A stretch of 64,000 nucleotides of DNA, from assembly GCA_029204225.1 (NCBI GenBank), contig CM055096.1:36388954-36452953 (forward strand). Direction: 5' to 3'. Below, one piece after another: positions 55,301 to 64,000 of the stretch (the stretch's first letter is position 1; each line of letters starts with the position of its first letter). The position numbers and the translations under genes were made by a program. Below the pieces are notes generated by a model that saw only the letters and a program-made list of their open reading frames with translations, was not told the DNA's origin and searched no databases. This stretch comes from Diphasiastrum complanatum (lineage: Eukaryota > Streptophyta > Lycopodiopsida > Lycopodiales > Lycopodiaceae).

Positions 55301-55514
55301 AAGCTACTCCTCCAGATCCTCGACAAGTTTTTCCCCTAACAAATGGACGAAAAGCAGAATGCCAAGAGTACTCCTGTATATTTGGAAGAGGATGATATAA
55401 GGACTCATGAGTTTCAGCCAACAACAAAATGTCGCATTTTCTAATAAAATCAGCAAAGTCTCCGGCTGATGACGAAGATAAAAAACCATTACAATTCCAG
55501 AAGCCAAGTCTCAA
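52377..55514 (-). CDS. LINE ORF2: AP endonuclease and reverse transcriptase, 1045 aa
   Basis: AP-endonuclease domain (residues 1-260): FWNCNG (5-10), LLAETHES (31-38, catalytic Glu34), GDFNAR (148-153), CYPHGGGHSVVDYFIGS (221-237), ISDHS (254-258). Linker to ~510. RT: NYRTIMIGH (525-533), MGQAGFRPGYSTSDQIF (559-575), CCFVDFRKAFDSVPR (593-607), GVKQGCPLSPTLFALYIDD (653-671), LLYADDVVLL (694-703, catalytic YADD), then thumb LTVNLKKTKIMVFN and YLGVLFSGP. A C-terminal C-x2-C...H-x4-C knuckle (CQLC...HFIFRC) ends the frame. No RNase H. It nicks target DNA and copies LINE RNA from the nick. The frame is open except for the small C-terminal deletion. The first Met used here lies 49 bases after the ORF1 stop; an upstream non-Met start is possible. 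Confidence 0.93.
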   Translation of the reverse strand: MRLGFWNCNGFLSSSSAGDFADFIRKCDILLLAETHESLYHPLPNIQEYSWHSAFRPFVRGKTCRGSGGVACLYKDTTVQMVKQDPYARYIWLHIIGSLLGLPQDIYIVVCYFAPQTSVFAEFGGDPFQALSDDIAIFSQQGSILLAGDFNARTSSRQTEFHAATDLLRLYPLDMGLDRVSQDADTPATSFGEQLITLAETHALAILNGLTQWPSSSAYTCYPHGGGHSVVDYFIGSPALISHISDFSITPPTISDHSLLHISLGHITSSLQVSCSLPTHKRIPFTQSGFTNYTTILSQLLANFPFMAPIDQQATFLSTSLLAAASSSFPTKTTSSHRSVHNRWYDAECRSLHNHVTYARSHSPATLKQCQKEYHRTTRTKKIKYLQSLCQKMINSLDSPSSSFFWKHFTRHSSTLAPIAIESWIEYATELYTTDSPPTSLSPRPDHCSLFTPDMVENAIKHAKLNKATDYDSLSVNFLKPVAHLISPYIAHVFNTAVTSGFPTAWCTNILHPILKAGDPMNVGNYRTIMIGHTLAKIYGSILQTVTGSFAETEGLHAMGQAGFRPGYSTSDQIFILRCIIEEARHRKQRIYCCFVDFRKAFDSVPRHLLFQRLSSLGFSEDTIAAIITLYERVLARFRDGSGWSSQIHSTIGVKQGCPLSPTLFALYIDDLERIIREEGGEGCPLADIIIPILLYADDVVLLSSSAAGLQSHLSALHHFCQRWGLTVNLKKTKIMVFNTNRQHMRDVIFYYDGLPIEIVTSYTYLGVLFSGPLLTFRPAATARLRKGHTALVHMERFCSTYYVQDPATRCLLFSATVSPVVLYSAETWCPDLSRDTWRDLTRIQILMLSRIIRAKPSVPHDIILAEFASPPLVVGAMFQIITFLHRVSDLDTSRYIVAALTSSRTIADQGAKHSWYRSVSALLQTWGLSALDLPNGTHAYIRQQIYRSYIRTIWSHPDPDRVKLHYYGTHLLRLDVSGLPILPVYLTQTLSFGLRYRIGQLRVSSHQLAIETGRYTDTPRLQRICQLCSLQEVEDEFHFIFRCP

Positions 55515-55562
55515 ATTGGTAGGGGATCTCAGGTAGCTTCTATATCTGGGGGCCCCTAGTTC

Positions 55563-56482
55563 CTATTGTGGAAGGTCGAAAAATCTCGGTTTCCCGTCAA
55601 TAAAAACAACCCTTTGCCCTTTCTCTTTCGCTTCAAGGATAATCTTTTTTCTTGCCAACCATTGAGTATTTGTTAAGTCATCATCCATATAAATGAAAGT
55701 ACCTTTAAGCTTTGCCCTAAGCCGAAGGGCAGCATTGCGTTGTGAAAGCGAGCGGAACTTGATAAACAAAACATTGTCATCAAATTTACTACGCCAAGCA
55801 GTATCAAAACCATCAGCCACATGAGATAACTTGGAAATGAGCAAATCCGTAACTTCTTCCAACGGTTTTCCACCATTGGCAATGCCTCTTACTCTAATGT
55901 TAAAGGCTTTGTTGGCCCTTCTGGCTTGTTCACCCAAAACTGTCTCCAAATCGTTTTCCTTCGGAAAAGATGAAATCTGAGAGTGATTACCTTGCTTAAG
56001 GATCGATGTCGTTTCTTCAACCTGTTTTGCGAGTGATGAGAGTTTGCTGCCCATATCATCCGGTTTGAAGAGTGCTGCCCATGTTTTCGTCTCCTCGACT
56101 TGTTTCTCCAAGCTATTGATCTTGTTGGAAGTCTCCTCCCAAACACTTTTTCTGCAATTCGTTGCTTAAGATATATATTTTCTTGCTCAAGCTGCTCCAC
56201 ACGTTCCGTGACACCAAAAAGATCCTTAGCTAACTTGCTATTTTCAGCTTCAAAGAGGTGTAGTTGCTTCTTAAGTCCAAGAATTTCTTGTCGGATAAAA
56301 CTAAGATCATAAGCAAAAAGACTTTCGGTAGGTTTGGAAGGAGTGTAGTCAATGGCAGCCATGTTGACAGGAATGTCACTAGTTTCTATCACCGAAGACG
56401 GCTCCTCCATCACTACCGGTGATGGGGGGGTGTCCAACAGGGAGGGGGCTGTAAGAACACCCCCCTTTTTCTTAGGTGCCAT
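55563..56482 (-). pseudogene. LINE E ORF1 (coiled coil + RRM-like), one frameshift
   Basis: Best start is MAPKKKGGVLTAPSLL at 56482. A coiled coil follows (RQEILGLKKQLHLFEAENSK, VEQLEQENIYLKQRI). A one-base-type frameshift near 56150 leads to EKQVEETKTWAAL and the RRM-like domain: KAFNIRVRGIANGGKPLEE, GFDTAWRSKFDDNVLFIKFR, AALRLRAKLKGTFIYMDDDL. It stops at 55563. ORF1p binds LINE RNA. The frames before and after the shift are otherwise clean. Confidence 0.8.
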
Positions 56483-56733
56483 AGGAGGCGGTAAGCAGAT
56501 GGAGGACAGTGTAGACAAACGGCCAGGCGTAGCAGCGCAATAGCGCAGGGCAGCGTAGGGCAGGTGCGAAGGTCAGCACTGCAGCGCCAGCAGGGCGGAC
56601 AGCAGCGCCAGCAGGGCGGGTGGGTGCGCAAGAGAGAGAGAGGGCAGCAGCGCTAGCAGGGCGGGCAGCGCACCAGCAGGGCGGGCAGCGCACCAGCAGG
56701 CGGGCAGCGCACTAGCAGGGCGGAGGGCGCGCA

Positions 56734-56765
<32 letters not shown>

Positions 56766-56788
56766 GGGGAGGGAGGGAGGGAGGGAGA
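56734..56788. repeat. GA/G/GGGA run at the 5' end of LINE E
   Basis: GA repeats, a run of about 16 G, then GGGA repeats, ending where the right target duplication begins. Confidence 0.9.
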
Positions 56789-56832
56789 GCGTTTTGAGAA
56801 TCGTAGTGCGACTATGTGTGTATATATGCTAC

Positions 56833-56858
<26 letters not shown>
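56789..56858. repeat. Right target duplication of LINE E
   Basis: Same as 51602-51668 with one fewer GT unit, one A/G change and a longer TA run. Confidence 0.85.
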
Positions 56859-56903
<45 letters not shown>

Positions 56904-56942
56904 AGGGAGGGAGGGAGGGAGGGAGGGAGGGAGGGAGGGAGG

Positions 56943-56997
<55 letters not shown>
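56859..56997. repeat. Compound (GA)n(GGGA)n(GA)n tail of LINE F
   Basis: GA to 56896, GGGA units to about 56949, then GA to 56997, next to the fold-back end of LINE F. Confidence 0.95.
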
Positions 56998-57001
<4 letters not shown>

Positions 57002-57128
57002 AATTTTGATTTAGTTATGTTGTTGACGGCATTGCTCCGTCTTAAACGTTTTTTCCATGCCAAAAGGCGTATAAGACTAACCAAGACGGAGCAATGCCGT
57101 CAACAACATAACTAAATCAAAATTAACT
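56998..57128. repeat. Perfect 46-bp inverted repeat around the LINE F 3' motif
   Basis: Left arm 56998-57043 and right arm 57083-57128 are exact reverse complements over 46 bases (inner ends ...gctccgtctt and aagacggagc...). The 39-base loop contains the conserved LINE 3' end (gttttttccatgccaaaagg then cgtataagac). RNA from either strand would form a long hairpin. Confidence 0.97.
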
Positions 57129-57746
57129 AAGAAGAGGATAATGTCCAGGATTATATGGTACGTAGACCATTTACAGACTCAACTGGCATCTCGTCAGTGC
57201 TCTAACTCTCTCACTACCTCTGAACAATCTCAAATATCTCATTAATAGCAGCAGGTTTAATATCTACAGAATGAATGATACCATCCCTGTAGATCAACCG
57301 CTTTTCATTCGTTAGAGCCTCCTGTTTTGCCTTCTTCCGTTCTTGAACCTGAATGAAAGTAAGGTCTTCATCCAGGTATATCGTGGTGCCCCGCAGTGTA
57401 GATCTCTTCCCTAGCACTGCATGACGACCAGGGGCAGATGCAAAGCGTATAACAAGAGTACCTGGATCTCTCTTAGGCCGCCATGCAGTGGTGTTGAAGA
57501 CTCTCTTCAAGAAACTTTTTAGCTTAACCAACAACATCATGGGAGTTCGTAATACCTCTAACTCAGACATTAAGAGCCTTTTGCTCTCGCAAATGGTTCT
57601 CGGTGAACGTAGCTGAGATAAAAGGTGGAGGTGGTAGAACAGTAGTATTAGGACCTTTAAGCACATCTGTCCAGGATCGGACAGCAATATTGTAAAGACC
57701 ACTAGGGAAAACCCCTAAGATGAGGATAGGAAAACACAAGAGAGAC
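57129..57746 (-). mobile_element. LINE F: ORF1-only LINE derivative
   Basis: The minus strand carries ORF1 RRM-like sequence, a short 3' UTR of ~85 bp and the 3' end inside the inverted repeat. There is no trace of ORF2 between them. It is cut at 57747 by the LTR of element G2. Confidence 0.7.
57214..57702 (-). pseudogene. LINE F ORF1 fragment
   Basis: Reads VFNTTAWRPKRDPGTLVIRF, GKRSTLRGTTIYLDEDLTFI and QVQERKKAKQEALTNEKRLI, matching the ORF1 RRM-like domain of LINEs B and E (DTAWRSKFDD..LFIKF, GTFIYMDDDL). The N-terminal part is frameshifted (LMSELEVLRTP in place of LNIRVRGIPN). The C-terminal stop is at 57214. Sequence differs enough from E to be a separate subfamily. Confidence 0.65.
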
Positions 57747-58179
57747 TGTGGAGCAAAACCACCCAACCAATCCTAGATCCCTCCTGGAGAATCCTCTTGG
57801 ATCTAGCCCCCAAGCCATGCCAATGTGACAGCAAGAGGAGAAGAGCTCATCAGGTAACCTAGACCAAGTCGTCGACGGGATAATCTCTACCTCAATATAT
57901 AGAGAGTAGGATCCAACGCATGAGCACATGCAATCCCCATGCAGGTCAACTATAAATAGGTCACAGCTCTACATGCATACCTCCTGCCTATAACAGTCAC
58001 ACGCACATGCACTACTCCATATGTCTCAATTAGAGTGTCTGGGTCCTCTCAAGGTCATTAGTCACCAACAGGCCTTGACTTGGAATAAAATCTAGGCATG
58101 ACCAATAATCTCGAACAGTGGAGGGCCGGTCTACCATATTAGGACTATTCCAGGTCCTTAACCGAATATGGCCGTAACA
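57747..58179 (-). repeat. LTR of chromovirus-like element G2, 433 bp
   Basis: TGTGGAGCAAAACCACCC to GGCCGTAACA; same block order as 45477-45902. Minus-strand polypurine tract (complement of ttcttcctccctt) adjoins at 58180. Confidence 0.8.
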
Positions 58180-58377
58180 TTCTTCCTCCCTTAAACAGGT
58201 TTTGTCCTCAGAACGGGAAAAAGAAAACATGAAACTATTTCTTAAGCTTTCAAATCTTACCCATGAACCATTATTCTTAGTCTGATCTTTCCATCTGAAT
58301 AAGTACTCAGAGATGCAACAATTCTTTAATTGCTTGCTTCTACTCATGAATACCAATTCAAATTCCAAAAGATACAC
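58180..58377 (-). pseudogene. Chromodomain/Pol C-terminus remnant of G2
   Basis: The minus strand reads MSRSKQLKNCCISEYLFRWK, DQTKNNGSWVRFESL and SEDKTCLREEECYG before the LTR. 'R.KQLxN..I.EYLxRWK' and 'EDKT' are the usual end of plant chromovirus Pol, just before the polypurine tract. Confidence 0.6.
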
Positions 58378-61300
58378 TAAGCTATAAATCCTTCAAATGG
58401 GTAGATCTTATCTAAAATAAATACTTATCACCTTCATATAATCCCAATTACATGAAATTTTGGGTGATTTTACTTTATTTCAAAAATCAAATCCAAAAGC
58501 TAAAGAAATTTCATTTCAATTTCTTGCACTAAATAAGGCTTCTTGGTACAAATATTCTTAGAATATCCAAATATTCTAAAATACCACAATTTAGTCATCT
58601 AAAATCTCTAGGAGATCCATCAATTCTCAGACGATCATAACTCCAACCAGAGTACTGCAGTTACTCTAATGAATTAACAGCCCCATTTCTAGCATCATAT
58701 GCAATTAATCAGCATCTATCTGTATCTTAATAGATTTATCTGTCTCCTACAAAACTGGAGATTTAGACTGAACTTTGTACACAAGCACTTATAGACTACA
58801 ATCTGTCAAGAAAGCAATTACTCATAAGTAAACAATTACTTAATGGAAAGGCTTGTGATCCATACAATCTCAAGTGTGTATGAGAGTAAAGCAATTTACA
58901 GTTCAAATAACATATCTAAATCCTCGACTCATCCAATTGATCAAGAATTTCTCATTATCTTAAGAATTTTTACATTTCCATATAATCTTCAAATGACTTT
59001 TAAGTATCAATTTATGATCCGTCAATCATAAACATTTAGAATCTTATGATTTGTCAATCATAATTTACAGGAGTCCAAAATCATACTTAATCATTGAAAG
59101 ATATTGGAGTATATGTACAACATACAAATATAAGAATCATTCTGAAATCTTTTCCATAAGGAAAATCGCTGGATTCCAAGAGTATTCTTCCAAACCAATT
59201 CTTATCAGATTATGAGTTTCAAATTCTACAATCAACCAAGAAATTAAAGACTATTATAACATTCATCTTTAACAATATAAACTTTATACAATCTCCTAGA
59301 ACAACATCTAGATATTTCAAAGTTCTGCTGAAGTCCCAAAATTCAGTTTACCATTCTTGGCACCATTAGGATCCGGTATCCACTTGAGCTCTCTGGGATA
59401 CTATCACTAATGAATCAAGTCTATTTCTCAACTGAGAAATACTCATCCAAGAAATCAGTATCCTATGCACATAATTTTCCCAGATGAATCCAAATGACTC
59501 ACAAATTATGTGTCTTACAAGCAATACACACATAACAAACAGTTTCCGGTGAATTCTCTTCACACTGTCCGTTTTACCAATTAACTTCCACAGGAGTAAA
59601 TCAACTACCCAAGTTAATTGCTCATGATTTAGAAATCTTAAATGTCTAGGTGCAGATCTTAATTGTACATGTACAACACCACATTTAGACCCATATCCAA
59701 ATCACTTTAAGTTAACCAATAGATCTATCAGAATAGATCTGTTAACTCTGCAAGTAATTGTCAAACACAATACTTGATCACGTGTTTATGTTCAACAACT
59801 AGGTTAAGTGCATCAAATAACCTTAGTAACCAGGAATACATAGTAGATCCACACAAGATTAATCGTGCACATATGAGAATAATCTCACTATGACCCAGTA
59901 CATAAACACATATGTCATTATCTGGAAGATTCCTCTCAAAATCCGCATATGTTACTCACATATATCACTGAGAATCTCGTAACTCAGCTACAGAAAATTC
60001 TATTTCTCTTGAGTAAATAACATATTTGGGAAATCTCTGAAGTGAATAATTCCACATCATAAGTTTTCCAACTATCATACTTTTATCAACAAAATTCCTT
60101 CAATCATTCAACCTACTTCAGATCTTAGTGTGCAAACCAAGACTAGGCTGACTTATACAGACATCTTTGGACAAAAGGTTCAGATTAAAGCTTTATTCCA
60201 CTGATCCAATCCATAACTAAATGGTACTTGGTAGCCAATCAGCGAATCTTAATTCAATCTTTAACATTACTTCCCATATTCATGAATATCTCATAGCTCA
60301 AAAACCTCCAAATCTCCTCTAGTTCCACATTATTCAAAATAATCACTAGAGATTTCCTCTATTCACACATGATAGTTCCACCAATGCACACAAACTGGAT
60401 TCCATAAAAGAAATCTATGCGACTGGTTGATCCCATGAAAGTCTGATTCCTATCATTTTCTTCTCCCCCTTTTTAAAAGAAATTTCACAATTTCGATTAA
60501 AAAGTTCCTAGGAGACAACGTATAAGATATCAAAGATTCGAAAAAGTCAGTAATGACTATTCAATACTATTACAAATCGGACTTTCTCCTTAAAATCATA
60601 AAATATCTTATCTCGAGTGATAGAAACATTACTCTCAATAATCAACTATCAAATAGCGATAATAATTTGGGCTCAGGAAGTCTAAATTCCACTTAATCAA
60701 TTGGAAACATCAATTGATTCTGAGCTATATTCACAAACCTGAAATGGAAGCATGAATTCATATAACTTAAACAATCCTTCAGAACCAAGTTCTACACTAG
60801 AAGGAATTATATAAATCTCAGTGCAATTATCTCGTATATAAGAAATTTCTAAAAAGTAGAGGTTTAAAATTAATAGAGAAATAGCTTTTAAGGGTTTCTG
60901 ATTTGGAATTTATGAGATACCACTGAGGGATCCGGATCTGTATCTCATAACCTCTCCAAATACCCTGAATAGGCTTTACCAATGGTTTCAACTGTTAGCA
61001 TTATCGTTAATGTAAATACTAACCACTGGCCTACAGATCATTTTCACACAAGAATTTCCTCTTTGAAATTACGGATGTCCCATACCACCAGTTTTCTCTC
61101 CAAGAAAGTCCTTTGCTTTTAGATCCGACCTTCAGAAAATCAAAAGACTATCTGAACATCCTATACCTAATATAGGACCCGATCGTCAAAAAGATCTTTA
61201 ACCACATTATCTGATAATCCAGAGATCTCATAACTTCATCTGGATTTCCAATACCAGATATGCACATATCTATTCCACCAAGTACTGGAGTACCCCCAAA

Positions 61301-64000
61301 TTTGTTCCAAATGAATTGCAATAATCCATTAACAAAATTGTGATTTAACAAGAATCTGCGCATGGCTTTACCGTCACATAAACAACCCATCTGGCTGGTA
61401 CTATCCATCCCGAATTCCTACCATCTGAGAGTTACAACTCTTAGGAATAAGGTTCATTACAGTACAAATGTGAACCAAGTGTCATTCTCGTTCCATGTCA
61501 CAATTTTCCGTAACAAAATAGGGTCAATTCATGGTCCTATAGATATTCAAAAGAAATTCAACTTAATGAATTCAAAAAACCGGTGTTATGCAATTTCCTT
61601 ACAGGGATTCTCAATCAACCCAAATTACACAACACTATCACATTTACCTACTCAGGTGCCTCATTTTCTTCCTCCCTTAGATTTTTCGGTCACCCGAAAA
61701 TTCTTTTAGCGAAGGTCCCCGCAAATTCCATTGAAAATGCTAGGTACTTACCTTTTGACCACACCAGTTCATTTCCATTACTTCGTTAAAGTTGCCATAA
61801 TCAATGAAAAATCAATAAAATTTGGTTCCGGGTATATTTTACTATATTCAATACACTTATTTTTTTAATTGAATATAGAACTACCTCCCAAAAATTACGA
61901 CCTTATTCCATTTATTCACTTTAATAAGTATCTGAAAAGCTTTAGTTTCCACTATCCTGAAGATCATAATCTTTTAGGATAACGTATTGGTGTAACACCG
62001 AAGTCAAAAAAGGAAGAATCGAAAATATCTTTTAACTCAATTAACTGGGAATATTGCTATTCCAGAGTTAAACCGATAAAAGCACAGTACCAGGAACCAA
62101 AAATTCCCACTAACTGGGTACTTGCCTGGAGAACTAATCCACTACCATTATTTTGTCAAGATCGGTTCAGAAAAATTCAAACCGATTGATACAGCTTGAC
62201 ACAAAAACAACAATATTGAGTTTTCAAAACTAGGCTTATAGTTGACTGACAAGTTGATAAGGCCTCAATCATGCATATTGCTCTTGGAGAAGAAGAAAAA
62301 TTAAATTTCTCCTGCCAAGACCGGGAAACAATATCCAAAAACCAAGGTTCTAGCATTGACAACCAAGCACCAAGAAACCGAAATTTATCTTACTGGGTGC
62401 TGGTAACTTAAATTCACCGAGTCGATTTTGCAACCCATTTTGGAATCAATTATCAAGTTACCGATCGTCAAGCCCATAGAAAACCTCAATCAACCGGCAT
62501 GCAAAAGCATCGATACGGACGTTCATGCAATTCAACCAACTGCCGTCCTACTCCATTCAACAGAATCAACTAAGCACCAAAAACCATGCAAAAGCCAAAA
62601 GCCTAGTCCCACATGCAAAAACCCTAATAGGTTATGCAAAAACCAAGGGGAGGCCAGCTGCATCAGCCGCCATCAGCATCGTGGGAGAAAAGGCTACCTG
62701 AAGCGAGAGAGAGAGAAGAAGATAGCCCGCAGGCAGGGACTACACACATCGTGCATCACTCAGCCCTCTTCAGCGCTACAGCAACTCGCTTTCAGACCCA
62801 TTTCGAGCTCCACAAAACAAGACAATGATTCATCATCACAAAAAACAGATTACCAGGAGAGCGAGAGAGAGATTTAGCAGGCTCGCGCCCCATTCTGGGC
62901 CATCTGCCATCCCATCTCAGTTCGTTTTGCCACAGTTGCCTCTGCTACAAAAAAAATCAGTCATCTCTTTCCTCCTTGCAGTCGCTCTTCCTTCTGAATT
63001 TAGAAGTATGCAGGTTCGCGACTCTTCACACGAGTAAGAGAGAGTTTATTTCAAGCAGAAACAGAGAAAGATCATGCCATGCAGCTATTTTCAACTACCG
63101 AGAACCCTCTTTCTTCGCTAAGAGAATAGACAGAAAGGTGCGCCCCTCTGATTGCCATCAGTGAGTTGCCTGAGCTGATCCTTTGCAGAATCAATATCCA
63201 AAAGGAATCCATCAGCTTTACAGCTGTTTCAACCAGGAAGCTGATCAATCCAAGCAACACTGACAGCCAATAGCTCAGCTAATCAAGGCAATCACGGGTT
63301 TCCTTAATGCCCTCATTCAGAACAGTTTATGCTTTGAAAAAGCGTCCAATAGCCGCTCAACTCATCTACCAGTCAGGGTGTTCAACACCTCATTTCAATC
63401 ATCTATCCAGTACCCAGAAAAGGTGATAAACACACCTTTGTACTGCTGATATTTTTGCAGGAACTCTAGTTCAGATACTCAGAACTGACTCTCATTCATG
63501 CATTAATCCCAAAAGGAAATGATTGAACCAATCTGGCAGAAACAACTGAAACAGGGTTCTACTGCATGCAATCCTTAATCCAAATCCTTATCTGTTTTTT
63601 CTAGAAGAACGACAATTTCCAAATCCATTCCATGTTTACAGTTTTTCAGTTTGCATAAAATACAAGAGGATTAGTTTTACAAAACCAGAAATCCTCACAT
63701 GCAACCAAAAAATTCAAGATTTCCTGTAACAATCTGTTTATTTATGCAGGATAAATCGATTCCTCATCAATCCATCAATAAACATCTTGCTGCCAAATCT
63801 GAATCAAACTGTCCAAAACATTATGGACTTATGCAATCATTCATCTAAAAAGAAACAGATTTAAAACAAGAAAGTGGATCTATTCAAGCAGATCGTCAAC
63901 TTCAAATGGAAATTTTTCCAAGGCTTCAGAAAATAAGAATGAATTCCTCACTAATTGACAGCATCTCTAACAAAATCAAACAAGGAGAAGTGCACTCTAC
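58378..64000 (-). mobile_element. Interior of element G2, no intact gene
   Basis: Collinear with G1 interior to about 61150, then unmatched. AT-rich with frequent stops; small frames (for example 62428-62877 on the + strand) have no recognised motif. No LTR partner appears before the window ends, so the element continues beyond it or was truncated. Confidence 0.45.

Noticed and set aside
62428-62877. 149-codon + strand frame near the right end
   Set aside because: Low-complexity K/S/Q-rich composition, no homologue recognised, inside decayed retroelement sequence.

Overview
The window is land-plant nuclear DNA made almost entirely of transposable elements, with one recognisable host gene threaded through it. 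Four things point to a plant: exons of a plastid-type anthranilate synthase alpha subunit with GT/AG introns, Ty1/copia and Ty3/gypsy (chromovirus) elements primed by initiator-Met tRNA (TGGTATCAGAGC), a plant-style BED/hAT transposase, and long introns. Intron size and repeat load suggest a large-genome lineage such as a fern or gymnosperm; that is inference, and I cannot name the species.

Layout. 1-1115: broken minus-strand copy of an unknown protein-coding repeat. 1116-2430: copia remnant. 3037-3395: diverged tandem repeat. 3921-5023: LINE debris. 5024-7989: coding-poor LTR element. 8080-9760: two LINE remnants joined tail to head. 10298-10449, 10720-10833 and 38191-38420: three ASA exons on the + strand. 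The gap between the second and third is about 27.4 kb and holds a nested stack, LINEs all on the minus strand: LINE Z (11830-13483); LINE A (13484-20812), split by a complete copia element (13576-18588, identical LTRs) and a 1.19-kb solo LTR (19405-20595); LINE B (20813-25015); LINE C (25016-28732); LINE D (28733-31726); and a + strand hAT transposase relic (31727-37560) split by a chromovirus (32069-36702). Downstream of the third exon: a gypsy LTR fragment, a decayed minus-strand copia (40078-43312), a + strand copia start with LTR, leader and gag (43313-45476), two decayed collinear chromovirus-like elements (from 45477 and from 57747), a second copy of the unknown protein repeat (50618-51053), a full-length LINE E (51669-56788) and an ORF1-only LINE F (56859-57746).

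How it fits together. The strongest pattern is the LINE family. Its 3' ends share the same terminal sequence followed by a (TC)n tail, seen as (GA)n on the + strand. At five junctions (about 9500, 13484, 25016, 28733 and 56859) the 5' side of one LINE sits against the microsatellite tail of the next, always in the same orientation. This suggests LINEs that prime on GA microsatellites and so land in the tails of earlier copies, building head-to-tail arrays, here inside a host intron. Both structurally complete LTR elements lack most of gag, and one (the chromovirus) has AG...CT LTR termini, not TG...CA.
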